Assembly (NCBI RefSeq): GCF_009910705.1
Contig: NZ_JAAAXJ010000018.1
Coordinates: 1 to 60,998, forward strand
Direction of reading: 5' to 3'
Source: Microvirga arsenatis
GTDB lineage: Bacteria > Pseudomonadota > Alphaproteobacteria > Rhizobiales > Beijerinckiaceae
DNA: 60,998 nucleotides
The position numbers were made by a program, and so were the translations under genes. A model generated the notes under the pieces. It was given only the letters and a program-made list of their open reading frames with translations. It was not told the DNA's origin and did not search any database. Numbering within the stretch: the first letter of the stretch is position 1; each line of letters begins with the position of its first letter. Positions 25,782 through 33,686 of this stretch are shown one piece after another.

Positions 25782-25967
25782 TCAGGAAGGGGCGTTCGAA
25801 CGGTCATTGTTGTTGCCGCTGGACTCCAGCAAGCACACCAAGGCGAAGATGCTGATCACCGCCAGGAACTCAGCCCCTGTCAGGAGCCATTCTGGCGAGA
25901 CGCCCCGCAGCGGCCCAACGGCCGCAAGCGAGAGCAGAAAGGCTACAACCGTACCCCAAACCAACAT
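25782..25967 (-). CDS. Small two-helix membrane protein
   Basis: A 61-residue protein from ATG 25967. It has two hydrophobic segments (MLVWGTVVAFLLSLAAVG and LTGAEFLAVISIFALVCLLE) joined by a short polar loop, and an Asn/Asp-rich tail. A weak GAGGG ribosome-binding site precedes it. No family recognised. Confidence 0.45.
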   Translation of the reverse strand: MLVWGTVVAFLLSLAAVGPLRGVSPEWLLTGAEFLAVISIFALVCLLESSGNNNDRSNAPS

Positions 25968-26034
25968 AGACCGCCGTCCCTCAGGATGAGCCAAAGTTTT
26001 TACCTTAGGGAATGTGAACGGTTGATGACAGGCT

Positions 26035-26274
26035 CTAGGCCCGATCAATCCCTCTATAGAGCCTCTGAGCCTCGTAAAAGTAGCTGACTGGAATGAGTCC
26101 TGCTTCGCGAAGGTCCTCCTCCATCCAGGCCAGGATGACTCCATCCCGACTTGGCCATGGATGCCCGTCAAACCCTGCATAACGCGACATCTGCGGAGTA
26201 GAGGTCCCTTTTGCCCACTCGAAGGGTGCCGGGATCAGCAGGCCTCTCTCAAAGGGGCTCTCAGACATGGCCAT
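26035..26274 (-). CDS. Small hypothetical protein
   Basis: A 79-residue acidic/aromatic protein (MSESPFERGLLIPAPFEWAK and DGVILAWMEEDLREAG). The frame is clean and fills an otherwise empty gap, but the ribosome-binding site is weak and no family is recognised. Start could be 26274 or 26268. Confidence 0.4.
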   Translation of the reverse strand: MAMSESPFERGLLIPAPFEWAKGTSTPQMSRYAGFDGHPWPSRDGVILAWMEEDLREAGLIPVSYFYEAQRLYRGIDRA

Positions 26275-26426
26275 AATCGCTCAAATGGCTTAGGACTAGC
26301 CTAACAGCCTCGCATGCACCTGAGAAGATTGTCCGCCAATTGCACGGAGTGCCGTTTATGAAGATGGGCATTTTTTGCTTAATTCAGGTTCTGCATTCTG
26401 ACATTCCTTTATGGTGAGATATATCA

Positions 26427-26990
26427 TTGCTTCCTGAACTTCGTGAGATCCCGACGGAAATCAGAACGCCTCGCCTCATGTTGCGCTGTCCGCGGTATGG
26501 CGATGGCGCCCGTCTGTACGAGGCCATCCGGGCGTCCTTGCCTGAACTGAAGCCATGGCTGGTGTGGGTTCAAAAGTCTCTTGATACAGAGGGATACGAA
26601 GCCAGCCTCCGGCAAGCGGCCAGCCGGTTCCTCGTGCGCCAGGAACTGCGCTACCTAATCTTTGACGCCACCCAGGAGATACTGCTGGGCAGCACAGGGT
26701 TCCATGCCTTGGATTGGCGAATTCCCAAAGCCGAAATCGGCTACTGGATCGATACACGCCACGCTGGGCAGGGCTATGTGACGGAGGCGGTTGAGGCTCT
26801 GACTAAGCTCGGGCTCAACGTCTTAGGGTTCCGGCGAATTGAAATCCGATCTGATGCCTTAAACGAGCGCAGCCACGCGGTTGCTCGCCGGCTGAACTAT
26901 CAACTCGATGGGCGGCTTGTGAATAACTCAGTTGCGGCTGATGATCCTTCGTGCTTGCGCGACACTCTCGTTTTCTCACGGGTGAGTTGA
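26427..26990 (+). CDS. GNAT-family acetyltransferase (RimJ/RimL-like)
   Basis: A 187-residue protein. It opens with IRTPRLMLRCPRYGDGARLYEAI, the usual RimJ/RimL start, and has the acetyl-CoA-binding region near residue 105-130: EIGYWIDTRHAGQGYVTEAV, where the GQGY segment replaces the canonical Q/RxxGxG/A. The following FRRIEIRSDALNERSHAVARRL is the typical N-acetyltransferase helix. Such enzymes acetylate protein N-termini or small molecules; the substrate is unknown. The start is TTG at 26427 with GGTGAG upstream. Confidence 0.8.
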   Translation: MLPELREIPTEIRTPRLMLRCPRYGDGARLYEAIRASLPELKPWLVWVQKSLDTEGYEASLRQAASRFLVRQELRYLIFDATQEILLGSTGFHALDWRIPKAEIGYWIDTRHAGQGYVTEAVEALTKLGLNVLGFRRIEIRSDALNERSHAVARRLNYQLDGRLVNNSVAADDPSCLRDTLVFSRVS

Positions 26991-27245
26991 TCTGATGGAA
27001 TGCTGACTGCGGCTTGCTGATTTCCCAGGAGCTCCTTTGTAAAAGAGGATCGCGCTGGGAGGATAGGTTGAATAAAGCCCCAGATTGACCAGGTCTCACA
27101 TTCCGGCTCGAGGCAACCGTAGTCCTTGGGGAAACTTTTGCTCTGCTCGCCGTCGGCCAGGTTCGTGCGGCCGGAGGCTGCTCCCTTGGTAGAGCATGGA
27201 GCCTGTGTCTGCGGTCAGCGCTCATGAGGCAGATCGTGCGAGTTT

Positions 27246-27460
27246 CGGCTGGAGAACTCCTCTCTGCCGGGTGGTTTGGAGGAGCAGACCAAGGCCGTTG
27301 TGGCGCATTATGGGCATTGGCGTTACCACGAGAGCCTCGACGATCTCACGCCTGCCGACGTCTCCTTCGGACGCGGAGAGGCCATTCTGAAGCAACGAGA
27401 AAGGATCAAACCGCAGACCATCCAAAGCCGCCGCTTGCAGCATCAGAGGCAGGCCGCGTC
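27246..27460 (+). mobile_element. IS3-family transposase OrfB, C-terminal fragment, second copy
   Basis: The translation reads LENSSLPGGLEEQTKAVVAH, then YHESLDDLTPADVSFGRG and a basic end RRLQHQRQ. This is a close relative of the fragment at 838-1065, ending at the same point of the protein. It starts abruptly around 27246 and has no IS ends nearby. Confidence 0.75.
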
Positions 27461-27602
27461 ATCTGAAACCCACACAAGCCGGAGCCTCCCTGAGTTCAGA
27501 CCGACCGCTGTCTCAAAAACTCTGGCGACGCACACACGTGAATGAGGTCACGTTGAGGAAGTTTGTCCATATGGCTTGCTGGCTTGGTCATGGAGCATCC
27601 GC

Positions 27603-30005
27603 TCAGTGTGCGGCTGCTCTCATCAGCGATCTTGGGAGCACGACAACGTTGTCACAGATTAGCGAAGTCAGCTCGTTGATCGGCACTGGGCGGCCGAATA
27701 GGTAGCCTTGAACCTCGGTGCATCCCTCCTGCCCAAGGAACTTCAGTTCCTCGGGCGTCTCTACACCCTCGGCAATAACGGGAAGTCCCAAGCCCCGCCC
27801 CAGGCCGAGCACAGCCCGAACGATTGCGGCAGCCTGCGGTTTCGTGTGGATTTCCTGAACGAAGGAGCGGTCGATCTTGATCTTGTCGAACGGAAAGGCC
27901 TGAAGGTTTGAGAGCGATGAGTAACCTGTTCCAAAGTCGTCCATGGCGATGGTGACACCAAGCACCTTGAGCCTTTGTAGCGCCAGCAGCGCGCGATGAG
28001 GACCCCGGACCAGGGCCGTCTCGGTGATCTCGATCTCCAGCCTCTCGGCCGAAAGGTTGGTTTCTTTCAGAATGCTCTGAACCAAGTGCGGGAAGCCGTC
28101 GCTGCTCAACTGCAAGGCCGAGACGTTAACAGCAATGCTCAAGGGGCGTGTCCAGGTAGCGGCTTCCTGGCAGGCTTGGCGCATCACCCATTCGCCGATT
28201 GTGAGGATCAGCCCGCTTTCCTCGGCAATTGGAATGAACACGGAAGGTGGCACAAGGCCCCGCACCGGATGGTTCCAGCGCAGCAGAACCTCAAAGCCAA
28301 AGACCTCTCCTGTCTCGAGCTGCGCCTGCGGCTGATACACCAAGCTCAGTTCGCCGTTATCAATAGCGTTGTGCAGATCATGTTCGATGCTGCGGCGCTC
28401 GCGGATCTGGGCACCCATCGCGGCTTCGAAGAACCGGTACCCACCTTTGCCCTCCTGCTTCGCGCGGTACAGGGCGGTATCGGCATTGGACAGAAGCTCG
28501 GTGCGGTCCTTTGCATCGGACGGATACAGGGCGATGCCGATGCTGACGGAGACGGTACCGGCTGAAGATCTGTTCCGATCTCCATTCTTAAGCGCCCTCA
28601 AAAGCCTCTCGGCTAAGTGCCCGGTCTGTGCCGGATCTGTCACATGGGGAACGATGATTGCAAACTCGTCCCCGCCGAGGCGGGCCAGCATCTGATCGTC
28701 CGCCAGAATGGCGGAGAACTGCCCGGCAATGTCCTTGAGCAACTGATCGCCTGTAGCGTGGCCGTGGAGGTCGTTCACCTCTTTGAAGCCATCGAGGTCC
28801 AGGCACAGAACAGCCAACTGCTGTCCAGCTCGCTGATGCAACTTGAGCTCACGGTCCAGCTGCTGGTCGAAGCTGGCCCGGTTGTCGAGTCCAGTCAGCG
28901 GATCATGGTGGGCCAGGTAGCGGATCTGAGCCTCCGCGTTCCTGCGGTCCCGCAGGTCCCGGAAGGCCACGACGTTGTGCAGATGTCCATCATAGGTGAT
29001 CTGACGGGCAATCAGCTCGACCGGGACCAGATTCCCATGACGGTTGCGCAGATCGGCCTCGACGGCTTGTCCCAAGCCATCAAAGAGTGCCCTGAGTTTT
29101 GCTGCGTCAGGGACACACGACCTTAAGTTCCTGCCGCAGATCTGCTCGGGTTGGAAATCGGCTAGGCGGGCAAAGCTCTGGTTAACCGAAACGATCGTCT
29201 CGCCGTTGCAAAGGACGAGTCCTTCCACAGCGGCATCGGTCAGATCGCGCATTCGCTTCATCTCGAGAGCCGAGCGCCGCCGCTCCCTAAGGTCGAGGCC
29301 CAATGCCGCGCAGGCAAGCAGGAGAATGATGAGGCTGATGATGGCGACCCCAATTGCCAGCCAGTGAGATGGAATAGCCAGCGGCGAAAGCTGGATGGTG
29401 GTGTCGGGCGTGATAGCAACGGCACCCATAGCAGTGAAGTGATGGCTACAGATCGCCAGCGTCAACAGCAATGCTCCAGTAAGCTTCCAGCGTGCGAGAT
29501 TACTCCTCAGGCCTATGGGCAGAGCGACAGCACCGAACAATGCGCCGAGCACGATTGAGGCTGCAACCAATGTCGGATCCCAGGCGATGGTGCCGGCCAC
29601 CTCGAAGGCTGCCATACCCGTGTAGTGCATGGCGGCGATACCGCCTCCGACAATGGCTCCCCCGAGCCACATGGTCCCTACAAAGCCAGGTATGAAAGCA
29701 AGGCAGAAGCCGAGGCCGGTCAGCGCAACGGCGGCCAGCAAGGAGATGACGGTCAGGGGGACGTTGTAACCGGTCGGCAGGGCGGGAGAGAAGGCCAGCA
29801 TGGCAATGAAGTGCGTGGCCCAGATGCCGAACCCAGTGGAGACAGCTGCAATGCCGAGCCATAAGCTGTGCCGGGTGCCCTCCGATCGTCTAACATGATG
29901 CAGAAGGTGAACCGCTGTCAGGGACGCGAGGCCGCACACCAGAGCCGCCAAGGCAACAAGCCGGAGATCATGATCTGAACTGATGCAATTATAGACTGTC
30001 AGCAT
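27603..30005 (-). CDS. MHYT-PAS-GGDEF-EAL cyclic-di-GMP enzyme
   Basis: An 800-residue membrane protein. Residues 10-235 form an MHYT sensor with motifs WATHFIAML (62-70), AMHYTGMAAF (125-134) and HHFTAMGA (188-195) in seven hydrophobic helices; MHYT is proposed to sense a diatomic gas through copper. A PAS domain spans about 250-355. The diguanylate cyclase half has an intact active site, GGDEF (444-448), but the I-site position is not RxxD. The EAL half has EVL at 572 in place of EAL, with DDFGTGYSS (689-697) and KIKIDRSF intact, so phosphodiesterase activity is likely retained. It sits alone. The PilZ protein at 1460 could be an effector. Confidence 0.9.
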   Translation of the reverse strand: MLTVYNCISSDHDLRLVALAALVCGLASLTAVHLLHHVRRSEGTRHSLWLGIAAVSTGFGIWATHFIAMLAFSPALPTGYNVPLTVISLLAAVALTGLGFCLAFIPGFVGTMWLGGAIVGGGIAAMHYTGMAAFEVAGTIAWDPTLVAASIVLGALFGAVALPIGLRSNLARWKLTGALLLTLAICSHHFTAMGAVAITPDTTIQLSPLAIPSHWLAIGVAIISLIILLLACAALGLDLRERRRSALEMKRMRDLTDAAVEGLVLCNGETIVSVNQSFARLADFQPEQICGRNLRSCVPDAAKLRALFDGLGQAVEADLRNRHGNLVPVELIARQITYDGHLHNVVAFRDLRDRRNAEAQIRYLAHHDPLTGLDNRASFDQQLDRELKLHQRAGQQLAVLCLDLDGFKEVNDLHGHATGDQLLKDIAGQFSAILADDQMLARLGGDEFAIIVPHVTDPAQTGHLAERLLRALKNGDRNRSSAGTVSVSIGIALYPSDAKDRTELLSNADTALYRAKQEGKGGYRFFEAAMGAQIRERRSIEHDLHNAIDNGELSLVYQPQAQLETGEVFGFEVLLRWNHPVRGLVPPSVFIPIAEESGLILTIGEWVMRQACQEAATWTRPLSIAVNVSALQLSSDGFPHLVQSILKETNLSAERLEIEITETALVRGPHRALLALQRLKVLGVTIAMDDFGTGYSSLSNLQAFPFDKIKIDRSFVQEIHTKPQAAAIVRAVLGLGRGLGLPVIAEGVETPEELKFLGQEGCTEVQGYLFGRPVPINELTSLICDNVVVLPRSLMRAAAH

Positions 30006-30139
30006 GGCAAGCCTTACGTCTCAGGCGACCGCGGCAGCCATGGCTCAAAGTGGCTTGATCGGAAGCCCTGATCCTAAAACGAAATTTCGAAACAAACCGG
30101 GTTCGCACCGGAATGGCGGAGGGGCATCATGCCTTTAGA

Positions 30140-30159
30140 CCGTCGTTAATCAACGACGG
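30140..30159. repeat. Short perfect inverted repeat
   Basis: CCGTCGTT and AACGACGG pair across a 4-base loop, about 135 bp upstream of the GGDEF-EAL start and beside the Tn3 relic. Function unclear: no T run follows. Confidence 0.4.
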
Positions 30160-30184
30160 CCAATCTGCCATCACTATCGTAGCC

Positions 30185-30556
30185 TTAAGCATCCAGCGAC
30201 AGGCACGTTGAATCAAGGAAAACCTCTATTTCGCGGAGTCTATCTCCGATAACGGTTAACAGCAGCGGCAGTAGGTCATCGCAGTACTCCATGATCGGAC
30301 TGGTGTTGAGCGGCACGCCGATATGCCCCTGGGACGCAGGATGAGCATTGGGCTTCTCGACGGTATGGAGCTTGCGGTCCTTGAGATTACGAGAGCGTGG
30401 AGCAAACCGCCGGCCCGTCAGGGTGAAAAGGCCAAGCACGTGGTCACTCACGTCGTCCGTGTCCGTGAAGCGCTCTTGGATGTCGAGTTCTGTCTCGTGG
30501 TCGAGCAGGCCATCAAGCCCGTAGGAAGCCTCACCCTCGGTGACGCTGATTGGCAA
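30185..30556 (-). pseudogene. Tn3-family transposase TnpA fragment
   Basis: The frame contains LDGLLDHETELDIQERFTDT, DDVSDHVLGLFTLTGRRFAP, and RNLKDRKLH, matching the region of TnpA with EHYTDTxGFTDHVF and FAPRIRDLxDxKLY that surrounds a catalytic Asp. The end is degraded. Only about 120 of 950-1000 residues remain. It lies 100 bp upstream of the metal exporter dmeF, so a Tn3-type transposon once may have carried that gene here. Confidence 0.8.
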
Positions 30557-30661
30557 GAAGCTGAAGTAGCCGTATTGACCGGAGAGACGGCTTTAGAACT
30601 TCGAGCGCTCCCCGGCACCACTGGAGGCCCTATCTAGGTTGGAAGCAACGAGAGCGATCAG

Positions 30662-31687
30662 ATGCACCATGATACCCTGCAGCATTGGCAGCACGACCAC
30701 GTCTTCCTGGGAGAGCACCACGACCAGCACGAGCGGCGCACCTGGCTTGTGGTCGGCCTGACGGCGGCCATGATGGTGGCCGAGATCATCGCCGGGACGA
30801 TCTTCGGGTCCATGGCCCTGGTGGCCGACGGTTGGCACATGTCGACACACGCCGCGGCGCTCGCCATCGCGGCTCTGGCCTACCGCTTCGCCCGCAGGCA
30901 CACCCACGACCCCCGCTTCTCGTTCGGCACCGGTAAGGTCGGCGAGCTCGCGGCGTTCTCCAGCGCGATCATCCTGGCGCTCATCGCCCTGCTGATAGGC
31001 TACGAGAGCCTTGTGCGCCTGATGAACCCGGTGCCGATCCAGTTCGGCGAAGCGACAGTGGTGGCGGTCATCGGGCTTGCCGTGAACCTTGCCAGCGCCT
31101 GGCTGCTGGCCGGAGGCCATCATCACGGTCACGGACATCATCACCATGACCACGGACACCATCATGGCCATGGGCATGAACACCATCATGACCATGAAGA
31201 CCACCATCACGATCATGCGCAGAGAGACCACCATCATTATGGCGGCGACACGAACATCCGCGCCGCCTACCTGCACGTTCTCGCCGATGCGCTGACCTCC
31301 GTTCTCGCCATCGTGGCGCTGCTGGCCGGGCGCTTCTATGGTTGGAGCTGGCTTGATCCCGTGATGGGCGTTGTCGGGGCCCTCATCATCGCGCAGTGGT
31401 CATGGGGGCTGATCCGAGCAGCCGGGGCCACCCTCCTCGACGCGGTGCCTGACCGGATGCTTGCCCGGTCCGTCCGCGAGCGGATCGAGGTCGGGGAGGA
31501 CCGCGTGACGGACCTGCACCTCTGGCGCCTGGGACCAGGCCATGCCGGCCTGATCGTCTCGGTCGTGTCCGACGCCCCTCAATCGCCCGACGTCTACAAG
31601 CAGCGGCTCTCCGGCATTGAAGGGCTGTCCCACGTGACCGTCGAGGTCCATGCTTGCCCCAACCACCCGCAACGCGAGGAAGCCTGA
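30662..31687 (+). CDS. dmeF: DmeF-type cation diffusion facilitator (cobalt/nickel exporter)
   Basis: A 341-residue inner-membrane transporter. It opens with a His-rich stretch and HVFLGEHHDQHERRT, has six hydrophobic helices, the metal-site HMSTHAAAL motif in helix 2 (DGWHMSTHAAA) and DALTSVLA in helix 5, and a long His/Asp/Gly-rich cytosolic loop between helices 4 and 5 (residues about 148-198). The C-terminal domain (DLHLWRLGPGHAGL, VHACPNH) is the CDF metal-sensing unit. DmeF exports Co(II) and sometimes Ni(II), usually controlled by the repressor DmeR of the RcnR/CsoR family, absent here. GAGAGCGA precedes ATG 30662. Confidence 0.9.
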   Translation: MHHDTLQHWQHDHVFLGEHHDQHERRTWLVVGLTAAMMVAEIIAGTIFGSMALVADGWHMSTHAAALAIAALAYRFARRHTHDPRFSFGTGKVGELAAFSSAIILALIALLIGYESLVRLMNPVPIQFGEATVVAVIGLAVNLASAWLLAGGHHHGHGHHHHDHGHHHGHGHEHHHDHEDHHHDHAQRDHHHYGGDTNIRAAYLHVLADALTSVLAIVALLAGRFYGWSWLDPVMGVVGALIIAQWSWGLIRAAGATLLDAVPDRMLARSVRERIEVGEDRVTDLHLWRLGPGHAGLIVSVVSDAPQSPDVYKQRLSGIEGLSHVTVEVHACPNHPQREEA

Positions 31688-31710
31688 ACGGCTGCCGGAA
31701 AGGCGATCCG

Positions 31711-31860
31711 ATGAAAACTATTCCCATGACCCGGCGCAGCCTCGTTACCGGCCTTGCGGCCAGCGCCCTGCTGACGCATTCCCGTCCGGTTCGAGCCCAG
31801 ACTCTTCCGAAGATCGTCGTCAGCAAGGATCCGACCTGCGGCTGCTGCACGGGCTGGCTC
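31711..31860 (+). pseudogene. DUF411-family metal-binding protein, truncated by an IS630 fragment
   Basis: ATG 31711 (GGAAAGGCG upstream) reads MKTIPMTRRSLVTGLAASAL, a Tat-type signal peptide ending in PVRAQ, then TLPKIVVSKDPTCGCCTGW, the start of DUF411 with its CxC(C) metal motif. DUF411 proteins are about 140-160 residues and accompany copper or other metal resistance genes. After about 50 residues the frame runs into the end of an IS630 element at 31861. The gene starts 23 bp after dmeF, so it was the second gene of that operon. Confidence 0.8.
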
Positions 31861-31984
31861 AACCGCCCGCACAATGCGTCGGCGCAGGTCCTGCGATAAC
31901 GGTGTGGTCATGGCGAGCCCCTGTGCTCACACCCCTGACCACATCGAGTCAGATCTTCCGATTCCGTTCAACCCCAAATCGCTC
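31861..31984 (-). mobile_element. IS630-family end fragment
   Basis: The last 124 bp of an IS630 element in inverse orientation to the copy at 35688-36596. It contains the terminal sequence beside a TA dinucleotide (31985-31986) and the first codons of the transposase (MTTPLSQDLRRRIVRAVE), which then stop at the junction with the DUF411 gene. Between the two copies the first 120 bp are nearly identical in reverse complement. Confidence 0.8.
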
Positions 31985-31986
31985 TA

Positions 31987-32023
31987 GCGCCCTGTCCGGT
32001 TTCAACCGGACAGGGCGCTTTTT
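31987..32023 (+). terminator. Strong Rho-independent terminator
   Basis: A perfect 15-bp stem (GCGCCCTGTCCGGTT and its complement) with a 2-base loop, followed by five T residues. It lies directly after the TA target of the IS630 fragment and probably terminated the dmeF-DUF411 operon before truncation. Confidence 0.9.
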
Positions 32024-32032
32024 GTGTCTGGC

Positions 32033-32245
32033 TTAATTGCCGTCAGAGGCGGCCTCTAGCTCGGTATCCCGAAGCGCGTTCACCGCGTGGACGATTAGAT
32101 CGGCCGCCTCTTCGATCCCAGCAAAGGCAACGTACCGAATCCGGAGATCATTACCTTCAAGGATCGGGACTTTACCGCTCGGATGCGAAGTCGAAAGTCT
32201 CGACATTAACCAACGCGACGGGGCCAAACATTCATAGGTTTTCAT
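32033..32245 (-). CDS. Small hypothetical protein downstream of the antitoxin
   Basis: A 70-residue protein (MKTYECLAPSRWLMSRLS..., then IRYVAFAGIEEAADLIVHAV). The pattern strand-turn-helix suggests a compact fold. It has AGGG upstream, and its start lies 17 bp after the antitoxin stop, so it may be a third gene of the toxin-antitoxin operon. No family recognised. Confidence 0.5.
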   Translation of the reverse strand: MKTYECLAPSRWLMSRLSTSHPSGKVPILEGNDLRIRYVAFAGIEEAADLIVHAVNALRDTELEAASDGN

Positions 32246-32261
32246 TGTTCGGCCCTACTCA

Positions 32262-32636
32262 TTAGGCCAGGTCGTCGAGGCTGACACTCAAAGCCTCGGC
32301 GATTTTCTTCATGGTTCCGAAAGATCCGTCGCGCTCGCCGTTCTCGATCTGGCTCAAGAACGCGGCGCTGATCTCGGCCTTTGCCGCGAGATCCTTCCCA
32401 TTAAGGCCGCGATATTCGCGCCAGACGCGGATCGGGCTCTCACCGTCGAGGATGCGGTTCGCAAACTCCGCAGGGAGGAGTTCGTCCTCGCCGGTCGCGA
32501 GGCGGCGCTTTGCCTCGTCATAGGCGCGGACGTCGCCGGTCTCCTCGGCCGCGCCGGCGAGGCGCTCATAGTCGGCGAGGGGAAGGATCGCCAGGCGATC
32601 CCCACTCGGAGTTTCGATAATCGTCGGCTTGTTCAT
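32262..32636 (-). CDS. XRE-family antitoxin
   Basis: A 124-residue protein with AAGGTGAGG before ATG 32636. Residues 1-20 resemble a Phd/YefM-like N-terminus (MNKPTIIETPSGDRLAILPL), a charged middle follows, and residues about 70-124 form a Xre/Cro HTH: REYRGLNGKDLAAKAEISAA, FLSQIENGERDGSFGTMKKI, AEALSVSLDDL. It binds the toxin and autorepresses the operon. The toxin gene precedes it by 11 bp, the order seen in HigBA- and RelE/HTH-type modules. Confidence 0.85.
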   Translation of the reverse strand: MNKPTIIETPSGDRLAILPLADYERLAGAAEETGDVRAYDEAKRRLATGEDELLPAEFANRILDGESPIRVWREYRGLNGKDLAAKAEISAAFLSQIENGERDGSFGTMKKIAEALSVSLDDLA

Positions 32637-32647
32637 TGCCTCACCTT

Positions 32648-32899
32648 TCACCCGTAAATCCCGCCACGAGGGCCGATATCCAAGATCGCCAGCACGTTTC
32701 CGGGGTCGTCGAGAATAACGCGCCAGTCGCCGACGCGGAGCCGATAACCATCCCGGCCATGGAGCTTCGAGACGTTGTTCGCCTGAGAGGCCGGATCGGC
32801 GGCATATTGCTCGATCTTGCCACGGATCTTTGCAGCTTCGTTCGCCGGGATCCGGCGAAGCGTCTTGAGAGCCGCTTTGCTGTAAGCGATCTGTTTCAT
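32648..32899 (-). CDS. RelE/ParE-family toxin
   Basis: An 83-residue protein with the RelE/ParE fold pattern: KQIAYSKAALKTLRRIP, IRGKIEQYAAD, KLHGRDGYRLRVGDWRVIL and the final strand VLAILDIGPRG. The GYRLRVGDWRVI strand is the family hallmark. Members cleave ribosome-bound mRNA (RelE-like) or poison gyrase (ParE-like); which cannot be told here. There is no Shine-Dalgarno sequence, and the -10 element lies 6 bp upstream of ATG 32899, so the mRNA is probably leaderless. Confidence 0.9.
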   Translation of the reverse strand: MKQIAYSKAALKTLRRIPANEAAKIRGKIEQYAADPASQANNVSKLHGRDGYRLRVGDWRVILDDPGNVLAILDIGPRGGIYG

Positions 32900-32905
32900 G
32901 AGTTT

Positions 32906-32934
32906 TTTATAGCCATTTGCTAACTAAACCGCAA
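32906..32934 (-). promoter_or_regulatory. Promoter of the toxin-antitoxin operon
   Basis: On the minus strand, TTGCGG (32929-32934), a 17-bp spacer and TATAAA (32906-32911), close to the sigma-70 consensus. Transcription would start at or within one or two bases of the toxin ATG (32899). The spacer holds TTAGTTAGCAAAT and a TTAGCTAA palindrome lies just upstream (32948-32955), likely repressor-binding sequences. Confidence 0.7.
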
Positions 32935-33207
32935 GGGAAATTTGCATTTAGCTAATATGAGAATTTGCAGGTGACGGGTTTCTATATACTCCGATTAGCG
33001 ACGGAGAGTTTTCCCGTGCGGTCGATTAGCCGTGTGAACGTTTTAGGGTGCGCTTGCACCGGCCGCATCAGACGTAAACGTCGCGCGTGGAGGCCTCGGC
33101 CGTAGACAGCGGAGTGGAACCTCGATCTTAGGTATGAACTCCTGAGAGCGGAACGGGCACTAGAGATTGTTATGGACCTGGCCTGAGATCGCAGCCGTTG
33201 GAGCGGG

Positions 33208-33686
33208 ATGACCTCGGCTCGCAAACCTTACCCCTCCGATGTCTCTGATGAAGAATGGGCGCTGGTGGCGCCCTACCTGACGCTCCTGCCGGAAGAGGCG
33301 GGCCAGCGGGAACACTCCCTGCGTGAGGTGTTCAACGGCCTGCGCTACGTCATCAAACCGGGTGCGCCGTGGCGCTGGATGCCGAACGACCTGCCACCCT
33401 GGGCCGCCGTCTATCAGCAGGCCCAGCGCTGGCTCAACGCCGGCTGCTTCGAGGAGCTGGCGCATGATCTTCGCGCCGCGCTGCGCCTCGCGGCTGGGCG
33501 AGATGAGGAGCCTACGGCGGCGGTTCTCGATAGCCGTACCTTGCGCTCCAGCCCGGAGAGCGGTGCTCGCGCCGGCTATGATGGCGCCAAGCGCAAGAAG
33601 GGCTCCAAGCTGCACATGGCAGTCGACACCCTCGAGCATCTGCTGGCAGCCCATGTGACGCCCGCCACCGCCGATGACCGGGCCGC
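33208..33686 (+). pseudogene. IS5-family transposase, 5' fragment
   Basis: Residues 1-160 of an IS5-type transposase: KPYPSDVSDEEWALVAPYL, LREVFNGLRYVIKPGAPWRWM, PNDLPPWAAVYQQAQRW, and the first catalytic Asp in AVLDSRTLRS and the GYDGAKRKKGSKLHM block. It is cut at about 33686, where the IS6 copy C begins on the other strand. The rest of the transposase and the right inverted repeat are absent. Confidence 0.85.

Noticed and set aside
31100..31260. Short repeats in the dmeF coding sequence (CAT/CAC-rich)
   Set aside because: These encode the His-rich metal-binding loop of the transporter and are explained by codon use for His.
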